Part shown: positions 29,346-39,363 of the stretch, piece by piece | Layout: each line of letters begins with the position of its first letter | How positions within the stretch are numbered: position 1 is the stretch's first letter | Assembly: GCA_016237705.1 (NCBI GenBank) | Contig: CP066204.1 | Coordinates: 1,672,001 to 1,736,000, forward strand | From: Aerococcaceae bacterium zg-252 | GTDB lineage: Bacteria > Bacillota > Bacilli > Lactobacillales > Aerococcaceae | Direction: 5' to 3' | Length of the DNA: 64,000 nucleotides | Program-made: the position numbers and the translations under genes | Notes under the pieces: generated by a model | The model's database searches: none | Seen by the model: the letters and a program-made list of their open reading frames with translations, nothing else | What the model was told of the DNA's origin: nothing

Positions 29346-30436
29346 CTTGTCACCTCTTCTCCGGTTTCGATGTCAATATAAAGAGGTGAAAAATGGAATC
29401 TTTCATTATTTGAATTATTAGCAGATGTCGACAATACTAGAGTCGGTCTGTATTCATATTGTTCTCTTTGCGTATCAATAATAGGTAGATATTCTAATTC
29501 AACCTTATCAATCACAACTGGCTCATCTGTAAAACGATTTTCTAAAATTGTTTTTAAATTATTAAATAATCCCTCTTGCGTAATACTCACTTGTCGACTG
29601 GCTTTCGTATCAAAAGGATATAAATTAACTATATGAAACTCTTCTATTCTAGAATTTTTCACAACAAATTCCATGACAGTACCTGAAATAGCATTTTTAC
29701 CGTCGTCTTCACTGATGATGCTAGACCCCAAAATATTAAATGTATCAATTTTAGGCGTTACCTTATAGTAAACAAACGGTTCATCAGATGAAAGGTTAAA
29801 TCCCTTATCTTCTTTTGCCGATTCCATATTTTGATATATTTCAGCAAATGCTTCTATCGCTGGCTTATCACAATAAACATAAGTCATATCAACACTTTCA
29901 ACATTAAAGTTATGTTTTAAAAAATCTTCAATCAACTGTTTTCCCTGAACAATTGTAGGATTATTTTCAGGAATTTGTGGTAACTCAATGTTGCCTGCTT
30001 GATTGTGATAAATAATTTCTTTCGCAGTCCAATGCATTGAGGTTGGATGCAAAGTATTAAAAATCGCTAATTTCCTACTCAATTGCTCTATTCTTATTAA
30101 ACGTGTTGCAGAATTAACAAAATATACACTCTCCTGCCCTCCAATTTTTTGTTCAAAAGAATAGTTTTCTCCATATAAATTTGAAAATAACTCTCGATAA
30201 AAATTCTCATCATAAGATACTTCTGTAATGTTATACATATTAAAGGCTTTATCTGTATATTCTTTCAATACTGAATCCGTTATAGAGAATAAATCATTAA
30301 TTTTTTGGACATCATTTTCTTGCTTCGCTACTTCTGAACTCGTACTTGGTCTTTCACTAAAACTATCTTCTTTGTTTTTCTCTTCACTACACCCTGTGAC
30401 AAAAAATATGGCGATGAGCAAAAGAATCCTTTTCAT
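29342..30436 (-). CDS. Lipoprotein heading the ABC operon
   Basis: ATG at 30436 is chosen because GGGGG lies 7 bases upstream and the chain MKRILLLIAIFFVTGCSEE then starts with a classic lipoprotein signal (VTGC, Cys16). The longer frame from 30472 adds 12 residues without a ribosome-binding site. The mature 350-residue part is acidic and Ser-rich at first, then mixed alpha/beta. I do not recognise a domain. Its C-terminal half (VTPKIDTFNILGSS, VIDKVELEYLPI) has a pattern seen in YycH/PepSY-like extracytoplasmic sensors, but this is weak. As first gene of the operon it may bind the ligand or protect the transporter. Confidence 0.7.
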   Translation of the reverse strand: MKRILLLIAIFFVTGCSEEKNKEDSFSERPSTSSEVAKQENDVQKINDLFSITDSVLKEYTDKAFNMYNITEVSYDENFYRELFSNLYGENYSFEQKIGGQESVYFVNSATRLIRIEQLSRKLAIFNTLHPTSMHWTAKEIIYHNQAGNIELPQIPENNPTIVQGKQLIEDFLKHNFNVESVDMTYVYCDKPAIEAFAEIYQNMESAKEDKGFNLSSDEPFVYYKVTPKIDTFNILGSSIISEDDGKNAISGTVMEFVVKNSRIEEFHIVNLYPFDTKASRQVSITQEGLFNNLKTILENRFTDEPVVIDKVELEYLPIIDTQREQYEYRPTLVLSTSANNSNNERFHFSPLYIDIETGEEVTR

Positions 30437-30515
30437 ACTGATACCCCCATAAAAAAATATAGCACCATACATCAGGTGCCCAAACTCCTGATACTACACC
30501 CAACAAATATTTCTT

Positions 30516-30544
30516 TTGTGTCAAAAAAACGCTTTCTTTATAAT
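30516..30544 (+). promoter_or_regulatory. Strong orphan plus-strand promoter with cre-like spacer
   Basis: TTGTGT (30516-30521) and TATAAT (30539-30544) are separated by exactly 17 bases. The spacer contains AAAACGCTTTC, a very good match to the CcpA cre core. It points toward the regulator gene 450 bases away, yet that gene has its own closer promoter, so the transcript made here could be an untranslated RNA or long leader. Confidence 0.45.
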
Positions 30545-30592
30545 CTGTATATCTAAAGAACAGCTTTTTGATAGCGACAAAGTCCCACCAGT

Positions 30593-30598
30593 ATTATA
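30593..30598 (-). promoter_or_regulatory. -10 hexamer of the lipoprotein-ABC operon
   Basis: TATAAT on the minus strand, about 160 bases upstream of the lipoprotein start. The hexamer 17 bases further upstream, TTAATC, is a weak -35, consistent with activator-dependent expression. Confidence 0.35.
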
Positions 30599-30617
30599 TG
30601 TCTACCTTATTCTTGGA

Positions 30618-30659
30618 TTAATTACAATGAATAGTTACATTAGCAGATAAAAATATCAT
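30618..30659 (-). CDS. Candidate 13-residue peptide ORF before the ABC operon
   Basis: ATG at 30659 is preceded by GGAAAGGAG with 5 bases spacing, one of the best ribosome-binding sites in the window. It encodes MIFLSANVTIHCN and stops with TAA. It lies on the operon strand, upstream of its probable -10, beside an RRNPP-type regulator whose family responds to short peptides. Known pheromone precursors are usually longer (about 20-45 residues), so it may instead be a leader or chance. Confidence 0.3.
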   Translation of the reverse strand: MIFLSANVTIHCN

Positions 30660-30927
30660 TTTCACTCCTTTCCTTTTATTTTAAACCCCTTACATTTATC
30701 CATATGCGTTATATTTTTTCATTACAAGAGAATTTATGACAATCTATATTAAACAATATTTTATTGTTAGCTATAATTAAAAAGTTAAAAAAATATATCA
30801 AGCTTAATTTCTGTTAAATTAACTATATTTTATCACATATTACTATAAATTCAATAAAAAAAAAACAATTGTATATAAAAACACATTCAGATTTTATTAA
30901 CTGAGCATCTCAAACCTACTTTATCTC

Positions 30928-30957
30928 TTGTTTAACCCCTTATATTAAGGATATAAT
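30928..30957 (+). promoter_or_regulatory. Promoter of the RRNPP-type regulator
   Basis: TTGTTT (30928-30933) and TATAAT (30952-30957) with an 18-base spacer. GAAAGGAAG follows before the GTG start at 30989. Confidence 0.6.
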
Positions 30958-30988
30958 AACATTAGTCTAGTCGAAAGGAAGATTTCGA

Positions 30989-31930
30989 GTGAAAGTAAAT
31001 ATCGCCGAACGAATTAAAACATTACGAAAAAAAAAGAATATGACTCAAAAAGATTTAGCCGACGGAATTTGTAGCCAAGGTTTAATCTCAAAAATTGAAA
31101 AAAATGAAATATCACCTGACCTAGATGTCATCATTCAATTAGCGAACAGATTAGGGATAAGTGTCGGTTTCTTAATTGGCGAAGTTGATGAAGCAGCTAA
31201 TGCCGTTCATTCAACCTTACCAAAATTTCTTGAAAAGATTAATCGTTTCTTAGATAAGAATGAATACCATGATTTAGAACTTTACTATAGAGAAATTTCA
31301 GACGACCAAGTCTTCGTAAAAACTAATAAAGAGTACCTTTTATGGATAGAGTCTATCGTAGCTTCACAAAACTATAATAATTATGATTTAGCTCTTAAAC
31401 TTTGTGAAGAAGCACTATCCTTATTAGACGATGAAGTTGCTTTAAATCCTTTCACCTATAATTTAAAATTTAACTTATTAAATTCTAAAGCAACTTATCT
31501 CATTGATAAAAAGGAATATGAACTCGGTATTGAATTGCGTAAAGAAGCATTTGCTCTAATTGAATCTCAGAGTAACTATACTATTGAACAAATTAAACTA
31601 CTATACGGCTTAGCTCGTACTTATGCCATACTTGATGATATTATTGAATCCAATTTTTATGCCGAAAGGGCTTTGCATTTATCTACACACACCGAAAATT
31701 TAAAATACGTAGATTCTATCTATCACCTTTTGACCGAAAACTTTATTTCACTTAAAAAATTTGATATTGCAACAGATTATTTAAAGAAAGCAAGATTTAT
31801 TGCAGAATTAAAAAACAATACATTCTTGTATCCATATATCAATCGCTCTGAACACAAAATCGAACAATATACTTCTAGAGCCCATGAAACGAACCATTGC
31901 AGTTCATTAGGTCTAGACACTAATCAATAA
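30989..31930 (+). CDS. HTH-TPR transcription regulator of the RRNPP (PlcR/Rgg-like) type
   Basis: 313 residues from GTG. An XRE-type helix-turn-helix at about 5-62 (MTQKDLADGICSQGLISKIEKNEISP). Then a long all-helical region about 75-300 with paired-helix periodicity fitting five or six TPR-like repeats (for example YDLALKLCEEALSLL, YELGIELRKEAFAL, FDIATDYLKKARFIA). This architecture binds secreted signalling peptides after import, as in PlcR, PrgX and Rgg. It is divergent from the lipoprotein-ABC operon across a 550-base gap, which suggests that it controls that operon. The cognate peptide is not certain. Confidence 0.8.
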   Translation: MKVNIAERIKTLRKKKNMTQKDLADGICSQGLISKIEKNEISPDLDVIIQLANRLGISVGFLIGEVDEAANAVHSTLPKFLEKINRFLDKNEYHDLELYYREISDDQVFVKTNKEYLLWIESIVASQNYNNYDLALKLCEEALSLLDDEVALNPFTYNLKFNLLNSKATYLIDKKEYELGIELRKEAFALIESQSNYTIEQIKLLYGLARTYAILDDIIESNFYAERALHLSTHTENLKYVDSIYHLLTENFISLKKFDIATDYLKKARFIAELKNNTFLYPYINRSEHKIEQYTSRAHETNHCSSLGLDTNQ

Positions 31931-31944
31931 TGTCACTAGCAAAA

Positions 31945-31991
31945 AAATACCCCTTATCAAATAGTATCGAACTATCTGATAAGGGGTATTT
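31945..31991. terminator. Bidirectional terminator, regulator/lysS
   Basis: A perfect 15-bp stem AAATACCCCTTATCA / TGATAAGGGGTATTT, flanked by A and T runs, between convergent genes. Confidence 0.9.
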
Positions 31992-32001
31992 AATATTATA
32001 T

Positions 32002-33758
<1,757 letters not shown>

Positions 33759-33950
33759 TTACTTCTTATCATCTTTCTGATTCCAATTGAATTTCGGTAC
33801 TCCTTTAACTCCTAATGTCAAAAAGATAATCCCAAAAACAGCGTCGAAACTAGCTGATGATGTATCTGCATTCACATAATTATAGATAGCCATACCTACA
33901 AATACTAAACCGGCGATAAAATAGATGATATTAGCAATTTTCATATTCAT
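33759..33950 (-). CDS. Small two-helix membrane protein
   Basis: 63 residues with two hydrophobic helices (about 5-23 and 37-52) joined by a short polar loop NYVNADTSSASFD, and a basic C-terminal tail WNQKDDKK. AGAAAGAAG precedes the start, and MNMK gives two possible ATG starts. It is 22 bases downstream of the GTPase gene on the same strand, so probably co-transcribed. No family recognised. Confidence 0.65.
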   Translation of the reverse strand: MNMKIANIIYFIAGLVFVGMAIYNYVNADTSSASFDAVFGIIFLTLGVKGVPKFNWNQKDDKK

Positions 33951-33972
33951 TTCTTCTTTCTATATTTGATTC

Positions 33973-35169
33973 TTAATCGAGAAATCCATGTAGCCATTCT
34001 GGTAATTGGTCTTTCATGGCTGTCGGAATAAATTGAGAAGCTACTTTCAATTGTTCTTCTAATGATTGATTCATTAACCGTTGTAATTCACTTAATTTCA
34101 AGTCATGTCCCATTTGCTCAGCCTCAGAAATGCGACGCAATACTTCTATATAACTATATGCTAGAGCAATCGTCAAACTACTTGCCGTTGCACCACTAAT
34201 AACACCACCTGCAACTGTTCCTGCACCAGGAAATAATTTTAAAATATTACCTACCATATACTTACCTAACATGGTCACACCACCTGTACCACCAATACCC
34301 GCTAATAAGCTCACAATTTGAGCTTTGTCTAGCGATAAACCAAAGATAGCCGTAATATGACCTAACATAGTAATTTGCATTGGTACTAAAACTGTCGCAT
34401 CGGATACTGGAATTGGCATAAATCCAACACCGAATGAAGTAGTAACATATTTTTTCGCCCAACTTCTCGCACTAGTGACCTTTCGTTCCATATCGATTTG
34501 TTGGGCATTGATAAAAGCCTGGTGTGCCTTAGACGGAACTACTTTTAATGTCCAGTCAATCAATGTTTGCAGACCATAACTAGCGATTTTAGTTTGTTTC
34601 GCAATCACATATTCTTTCGCTAAAATTGGCACGACTGCTTGGACTGGCAATGCCATTTCCTTAATATATTGATAAAAATGTTTCGAATCCTCACCGATAG
34701 ACTGAGTCAATACCAAAATAACTGGTACTTCCTTGGCTAATGCTTGAATAATCTCAAGTTCTAGTGGTTCAATACGAGCCATTGTTGCATTAATACAATA
34801 ATAAGCAATATGAATCGCTTTTTCTTCGCCTAATGCACGTTGATTTTTAATTAGATGCGCTAAACTCGTCAGCACTTCGCTTTGACTACTTGCCGTTAAT
34901 TCCAATCCCTTTGTATCATAAAGGGTTAACGGAACACCATCTTTTGTTAGACGCTCAACATGTTGCGTAACCGGCATTCCGACACCTGTCTTGGCGATAT
35001 TATCACGGAATAAGGCATTGATTAAAGTACTTTTACCACTCCCTGTTTTACCAGCAACTAAAATATTAATCGGTGGCATTTTCTCTACTTCTTTCTTTGC
35101 TTTATCTAACAAATCAGTCGCTAATGTTCGGTCAACTTTCCGTTTAGCAATTTGTTGCCATAACTTCAT
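33973..35169 (-). CDS. Dynamin/Era-like GTPase with C-terminal DUF697-type membrane domain
   Basis: 398 residues. P-loop GKTGSGKSTLINAL at about 40-53, G2 Thr in GMPVTQHV, G3 YDTKGLE near 91. At the usual G4 position the chain reads LVLTQSIGED rather than NKxD or TKxD, so nucleotide specificity may be altered. Residues about 225-345 have hydrophobic, Gly-rich helices (TTSFGVGFMPIPVSDATVLVPMQITMLGHI) typical of the DUF697/YcjF region that associates with membranes. The role is unknown in Gram-positives; stress or envelope roles are proposed for relatives. Confidence 0.8.
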   Translation of the reverse strand: MKLWQQIAKRKVDRTLATDLLDKAKKEVEKMPPINILVAGKTGSGKSTLINALFRDNIAKTGVGMPVTQHVERLTKDGVPLTLYDTKGLELTASSQSEVLTSLAHLIKNQRALGEEKAIHIAYYCINATMARIEPLELEIIQALAKEVPVILVLTQSIGEDSKHFYQYIKEMALPVQAVVPILAKEYVIAKQTKIASYGLQTLIDWTLKVVPSKAHQAFINAQQIDMERKVTSARSWAKKYVTTSFGVGFMPIPVSDATVLVPMQITMLGHITAIFGLSLDKAQIVSLLAGIGGTGGVTMLGKYMVGNILKLFPGAGTVAGGVISGATASSLTIALAYSYIEVLRRISEAEQMGHDLKLSELQRLMNQSLEEQLKVASQFIPTAMKDQLPEWLHGFLD

Positions 35170-35206
35170 TCATCATTGCTCCTTTTTGGGTTACTTGTAC
35201 TATGGT

Positions 35207-35324
35207 ATTCCGGCTCCACCGAGCTGAAATGACGTCCACTTCAGAAGTCTTCTCTGTGCGATAATCGCACGCCGATGACTTCTTCCAGTGGTTCATTTCA
35301 GAACGCTCATTGTCGCACTATTTT
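35207..35324 (-). repeat. Dispersed long-hairpin repeat, copy B1
   Basis: Nested stem: TGAAATGA/TCATTTCA outer, CCACT/AGTGG, GAAGTC/GACTTC, and TGTGCG/CGCAC at the tip. It is in direct tandem with copy B2 at a period of 118 bp. The minus-strand end at 35207 lies about 38 bases before the GTPase start. It shares GTCCACTTCA, CTGTGCG, CGCACG and CTCCAGTG-type blocks with copies at 48.1, 53.6 and 56.0 kb. Confidence 0.8.
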
Positions 35325-35415
35325 ATTCCGGCTCCACTGAGCTGAAATGACGTCCACTTCGCATAGCTCTTGAAATGCAAAAGCATTTCTACGACCTCAC
35401 TCACACTATATTTTA
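35325..35415 (-). repeat. Dispersed hairpin repeat, copy B2 (shortened)
   Basis: Starts like B1 (ATTCCGGCTCCAC, GCTGAAATGACGTCCACTTC) but the centre is replaced by GAAATGCaaaaGCATTTC, a shorter tip hairpin. The CTCACTCACACTATATTTTA end is kept. On the minus strand that end starts with TAA at 35413-35415, which is the stop codon of the YugP-like gene. Confidence 0.75.
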
Positions 35416-36111
35416 GTCTCGGCGTCGTTGTGCCATTAATACAAAACGTAAAAGTGTTAAGGCACTGTTCAATGTACTAGCTACATAAGTTAAAGCAGCT
35501 GCATTCAATACTTTTTTTGCTGCTGGAATTTCATCTGGTTCTACTAAATGATATTGTTCCATAATGACAAGTGCACGTTTGCTCGCATCAAATTCAACTG
35601 GTAATGTAATCAACTGAAATACTAAGGCTGCACTAAAAGCCAAAATTCCTACCCAAACAAGTGAAAAAACATTTAATACAAATCCTATCATTAACAGTGG
35701 CATCGCTAAATTTGAACCGAGCTGCGCAATCGGAACAAAGGCATTGCGTAACCGTAAAAAGCCGTAATTTTCAGCATCTTGCAAGGCATGTCCACATTCA
35801 TGTGCTGCAACAGCAACAGCTGCAATTGATGTTTCTCTGTCTGTCGCATCTGAAAGACGCAGCACTTTATTTTGTGAATCATAATGGTCAGATAGATGTC
35901 CTTGAATATGTTCAATTTGAACATTATGGATATTACTTGCTTGTAATAAAGTTTGAGCTGCTTGGCGTCCTGTCACACGATTCGTCGTCTCCCACTCACT
36001 AAACTTACTAAATGTTGATTTTACTTTTGCTTGTGCATACATCACTAATAATGCACCAATAATCACTAAAAAATATGTACTATCAAATCCATAACCATAC
36101 ATTGCGTCCAC
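35413..36111 (-). CDS. YugP-like membrane zinc metallopeptidase
   Basis: 232 residues. Membrane helix at about 10-25, zinc site HECGHALQD near 111-119 (HExxH form), further helices at about 130-175 and near the C-terminus (LTYVASTLNSALTLLRFVL). The layout matches the Zn_peptidase_2 family (Bacillus YugP), whose substrates are unknown. The stop codon TAA is the first triplet of the adjoining repeat. ATG at 36111 has a GGAAG upstream, and TGTTATAAT forms an extended -10 about 35 bases before. Confidence 0.88.
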   Translation of the reverse strand: MDAMYGYGFDSTYFLVIIGALLVMYAQAKVKSTFSKFSEWETTNRVTGRQAAQTLLQASNIHNVQIEHIQGHLSDHYDSQNKVLRLSDATDRETSIAAVAVAAHECGHALQDAENYGFLRLRNAFVPIAQLGSNLAMPLLMIGFVLNVFSLVWVGILAFSAALVFQLITLPVEFDASKRALVIMEQYHLVEPDEIPAAKKVLNAAALTYVASTLNSALTLLRFVLMAQRRRD

Positions 36112-36241
36112 TTCCTTTTCTTTGCAATCTTACTGTATCCTTATTATAACAAGGTTCAGTCGGCATTTCATCTTTTGCAACCTATATCACATTTTTATTT
36201 TAAAATAAGTCTGAACAAGTGTCATCGTACTAAAGTTGCAG

Positions 36242-36255
36242 TATAATGGAATTGA
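36242..36255 (+). promoter_or_regulatory. Promoter -10 and ribosome-binding site of the SAP-domain gene
   Basis: TATAAT at about 36242-36247 and GAGGTG shortly before ATG 36265. The divergent YugP-like gene has its own TATAAT in the same 153-base gap. Confidence 0.5.
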
Positions 36256-36264
36256 GGTGTTAAA

Positions 36265-36819
36265 ATGAATATAAATGAACAAATAAAAGCGTTGTATGCT
36301 CAACATCAAGAAATGCCCTATATTAATCCGAATCGTGATTTAGAAAGCTGGTTAAATGAAGTAAAAACATCGAGTAACAAACTCGTACCTAAACGCAATA
36401 TGATGCGTCTCGAGGAGGGATATCTACCAGGTCATATCATCATTCTTTGGCGAGTCCAATTCGGTACATATACTAATGAAACGACAATTTCAAAATATTT
36501 CGAGTACAGTTACGGAATCGATGCGAAAAAAGAAATGGACGTTTTAATACAGAATGGTTATGTCATTGAACTAAGTGCCTTTGACTCATTGGATTTTCAA
36601 ACTGCTGGTCAACTCAAAGCCTACTTAAAAGATAAAAATATTTCAGGATTAACAAAGCTGAAAAAACATGAATTAGAAGAACTGATTAGAACACATTTCA
36701 CCGAAGAAGAACTATCCACATACTTCACCATTCGCAAATATGCGTTAACCCCAGCAGGTGAAACACTGCTCAACAATCATTCCGAAGTCATCGACAAACA
36801 TCCGAAAAAGAAATTTTAA
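36265..36819 (+). CDS. SAP-domain-containing protein of unknown function
   Basis: 184 residues. Residues about 112-145 (QTAGQLKAYLKDKNISGLTKLKKHELEELI) match the helix-loop-helix SAP motif, which usually binds DNA. The N-terminal half (EEGYLPGHIIILWRVQFGTYTNET, ISKYFEYSYGIDAKKEMDVLI) is conserved in style with SAP proteins of Gram-positives. The C-terminus is basic (KHPKKKF). No enzyme motif. The gene is alone, with a terminator behind it. Confidence 0.7.
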   Translation: MNINEQIKALYAQHQEMPYINPNRDLESWLNEVKTSSNKLVPKRNMMRLEEGYLPGHIIILWRVQFGTYTNETTISKYFEYSYGIDAKKEMDVLIQNGYVIELSAFDSLDFQTAGQLKAYLKDKNISGLTKLKKHELEELIRTHFTEEELSTYFTIRKYALTPAGETLLNNHSEVIDKHPKKKF

Positions 36820-36832
36820 TCGATACAATTTT

Positions 36833-36865
36833 AGGGCTGCTGGCAAATACCAACAACCCTTTTTC
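36833..36865. terminator. Terminator between SAP gene and ecsB
   Basis: AGGGcTGcTGG pairs with CCAaCAaCCCT, then TTTTT on the plus strand. It overlaps the end of ecsB. Confidence 0.65.
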
Positions 36866-38106
36866 TATTTTTTCTGTTGTTTTTGATACCAAAAACGCAC
36901 ATACCCCTCTACTAATACGATTGCTGCAAGTATCCAGCTTACCAATATCATCACCAAACTCGCACTAGCACCAAATTTCACACCAGCAATGATACTAAAG
37001 AGCAGCAATTGCAAGCAGATAACAATACGCATGACTTTTAACAGTGCCGTCAATTGCGATTGTTGGACTTGCGGATAAATCAGTTGAAATGGATTAGCTT
37101 CATACAATTCAATCATCGGCAATAATTGCACAATGGTCAGCATAAAACTCACAATTCCCAACCCCATGATTAAATAGTGATTTTGAGTTAGGAACATTAA
37201 AATACTAAAAAATACTAATACACGCACCCAAATTCCACTAAAAGCATGGTTACGGAACAATACACGCACTAATAAATAGTAGTCACGATTTTTTGTACCA
37301 TGACTTAATCGCTGAATTAATCCATTAAAATAGTGTCGTGTGCGAATAACCGGTCGTTGATTTGGAACATCAGCAAAAAATGCAATCCACTTATAAAAAG
37401 TTGCTTGTCGTTTTTGGTCTGTTTCCACTGCATATTCAAACGATTGCCAATCAAATACTTGACGGCAAAACCAATAAATACTCGCCACACCAATGATTAT
37501 GAAGATAACCAGTGTCACGATAAGTGCATACTGTGGCAAAAAAGCACTAAACAGCACTAGCCAAATACTATAAATAAGACTACTCCACATACGCAACTTA
37601 TCAGTCGGCTTAAAAATCGTCACATAATATAACCCATGATTCCAAATGACTAACAAAAGTTGTAAGATTACCAAGATGCTCAGTTCTGCTGTGGACCAAT
37701 GTGTCGCTACTTTAATAAATGGATATAATACTACAACGGATGCAACATTAACAATTATCGGTAGTATCAACCCAACTAATGACCCTTTTCGCCAGTATTG
37801 ACGCCAACGCTCCCCTTGTACAAAGACATAGCTCTTATCTGCTTCGTTCATCAACCACAATGGTCGCCCAAACAAACTCAATTGCCCTAATAATCCCATT
37901 GATACAACTAAAATCGGCCACTTGATGACATCATAATTCATTTGGTTTAATACCATTAATTGTTCACGATAGAAAAATAATAGAAACCCAATCATCACTA
38001 ATAAGATAAAGGAAAAATGGTCATTGAAGATTAAACGGCTATATTTACCTATTTCTTTACTGAACTGTCGAAATCGCTTTGACCATAAGTCTAATAAACT
38101 CGTCAT
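36865..38106 (-). CDS. ecsB: EcsB, ABC transporter membrane subunit
   Basis: 413 residues with about ten hydrophobic helices in two clusters (about 28-75 and 100-215, then 280-345 and 350-405). The N-terminus LWSKRFRQFSKEIGKYSRLIFNDHFSF is typical of EcsB. EcsAB affects exoprotein secretion and intramembrane proteolysis by RasP in Bacillus. The start overlaps the stop of ecsA by 4 bases, so the two are coupled. Confidence 0.88.
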   Translation of the reverse strand: MTSLLDLWSKRFRQFSKEIGKYSRLIFNDHFSFILLVMIGFLLFFYREQLMVLNQMNYDVIKWPILVVSMGLLGQLSLFGRPLWLMNEADKSYVFVQGERWRQYWRKGSLVGLILPIIVNVASVVVLYPFIKVATHWSTAELSILVILQLLLVIWNHGLYYVTIFKPTDKLRMWSSLIYSIWLVLFSAFLPQYALIVTLVIFIIIGVASIYWFCRQVFDWQSFEYAVETDQKRQATFYKWIAFFADVPNQRPVIRTRHYFNGLIQRLSHGTKNRDYYLLVRVLFRNHAFSGIWVRVLVFFSILMFLTQNHYLIMGLGIVSFMLTIVQLLPMIELYEANPFQLIYPQVQQSQLTALLKVMRIVICLQLLLFSIIAGVKFGASASLVMILVSWILAAIVLVEGYVRFWYQKQQKK

Positions 38107-38834
38107 ACTAGTGCCTCCGTCATTGCAAGATACAATTCATCGAGCGTTGCATTCGGAAGATTAAGTTGCGTTTGCAGTGCCTCTAATTGCCCACTGGCTA
38201 CTAGCTGTCCATTTTGCAACATCAAATAACGATGACATAATTGTTCAGCAATCGATAAAACATGTGTAGTGAAAATAATCGCTGTTCCGGCTGCTGCTCG
38301 CTCTTGCATTAACATTTTAAAGTGATTGATTGCCAGTGGGTCTAATCCTAAAAATGGTTCATCAATAATTAAAACTTTCGCATCGGTCACAAAGGCACAA
38401 ATAATCATCACCTTTTGTTTCATACCTTTTGAGAAATGAATCGGAAACCAGTTTAAATGTTTATCTAAACGAAATAATTTCAATAAAGGTTCAGCACGCT
38501 GCATCACCACTTCAATCGGCAAATCATAGCCTAAAGCTGTCATCTCAAGATGTTCTTTTAATGTTAGTTCATCATACAATACAGGTGTTTCAGGAATATA
38601 TGCCAATTGTTGTGCATATTGTTGTTGATTTTCAAAAATAGTTGTACCATTAATGGCAATTTCCCCTTTTAATGGTTTTAATAATCCTAAAATTGTTTTT
38701 AATAGTGTTGATTTCCCAGCCCCATTTAATCCAATCAGCCCTACAATTTCACCTAATTCAATTGAAAAGTTAATATCTTGTAGTACCGGAACATTGCGAT
38801 AACCACTCGCCATTGCTTTAACTTCTAATGCCAT
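38103..38834 (-). CDS. ecsA: EcsA, ABC transporter ATPase
   Basis: 243 residues from ATG at 38834 (GGAG 9 bases upstream). The longer frame to 38903 only overlaps the acetyltransferase gene. Walker A GLNGAGKST near 38-46, Q-loop YIPETPVLYDE, signature FSKGMKQKV in place of LSGGQ (typical of EcsA), Walker B VLIIDEPFLGLDP. It forms the ecsA-ecsB pair. Confidence 0.92.
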   Translation of the reverse strand: MALEVKAMASGYRNVPVLQDINFSIELGEIVGLIGLNGAGKSTLLKTILGLLKPLKGEIAINGTTIFENQQQYAQQLAYIPETPVLYDELTLKEHLEMTALGYDLPIEVVMQRAEPLLKLFRLDKHLNWFPIHFSKGMKQKVMIICAFVTDAKVLIIDEPFLGLDPLAINHFKMLMQERAAAGTAIIFTTHVLSIAEQLCHRYLMLQNGQLVASGQLEALQTQLNLPNATLDELYLAMTEALV

Positions 38835-38838
38835 TTTG

Positions 38839-39348
38839 TCACTCCATTTCTCCAAGGTTTTCTTGTAGTTTTGTCCAATGATACGCCACTCGTGGGTCGC
38901 CATTTGCTAAATAGATAATGCCACAATGTTGAAAGCCAAGTGATTCTACCACATGACGCATTGGACTATTTTGTTCATGCGTATCAATTCTTACATTATC
39001 ATACTGAGCCATAACCCATTGTAAAATAGCTTTACCGATTCCTTTATTCGGCACAGTTACTAAGCGATGTATCGTAACATAAGACGCATCATTTAACCAT
39101 TGTCCCTGTTCAATCATCGCATAAGTTGGGTCAGGTGTTCTCAGCAGAAAGAAACTTCCCACAATTTCTCGGTCAACTGCCACCACATAACTACCCTTTT
39201 GAGCCATATCTTCTCGTAATAAATCTGCACTAGGATAACCTTTTACCCACTGATTTTCATTACCAGTCGCCACTTGGTAAAGCCGTCCTTGTTCAAATAA
39301 TGCTCGTAACTGCTCAATTTCTTCAACTCTAGTTGGTCGTATATTCAT
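38839..39348 (-). CDS. GNAT-family N-acetyltransferase
   Basis: 169 residues with the GNAT fold: beta strands around YVVAVDREIVGSFFLL, acetyl-CoA motif A VTVPNKGIGKAILQWVMAQ (Q/RxxGxG/A form KGIGKA), and motif B near VESLGFQHCGII. The substrate is unknown; the range of this family is very wide. The stop lies 4 bases before the ecsA start, so expression may be linked to ecsAB. Confidence 0.85.
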   Translation of the reverse strand: MNIRPTRVEEIEQLRALFEQGRLYQVATGNENQWVKGYPSADLLREDMAQKGSYVVAVDREIVGSFFLLRTPDPTYAMIEQGQWLNDASYVTIHRLVTVPNKGIGKAILQWVMAQYDNVRIDTHEQNSPMRHVVESLGFQHCGIIYLANGDPRVAYHWTKLQENLGEME

Positions 39349-39363
39349 TCATTGTCCCCAAAT

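Noticed and set aside
36104-36115. GCGTCCACTTCC, same as a block of the dispersed repeat, at the YugP-like start
   Set aside because: None of the other repeat blocks or stems is nearby, so it is probably coincidence.
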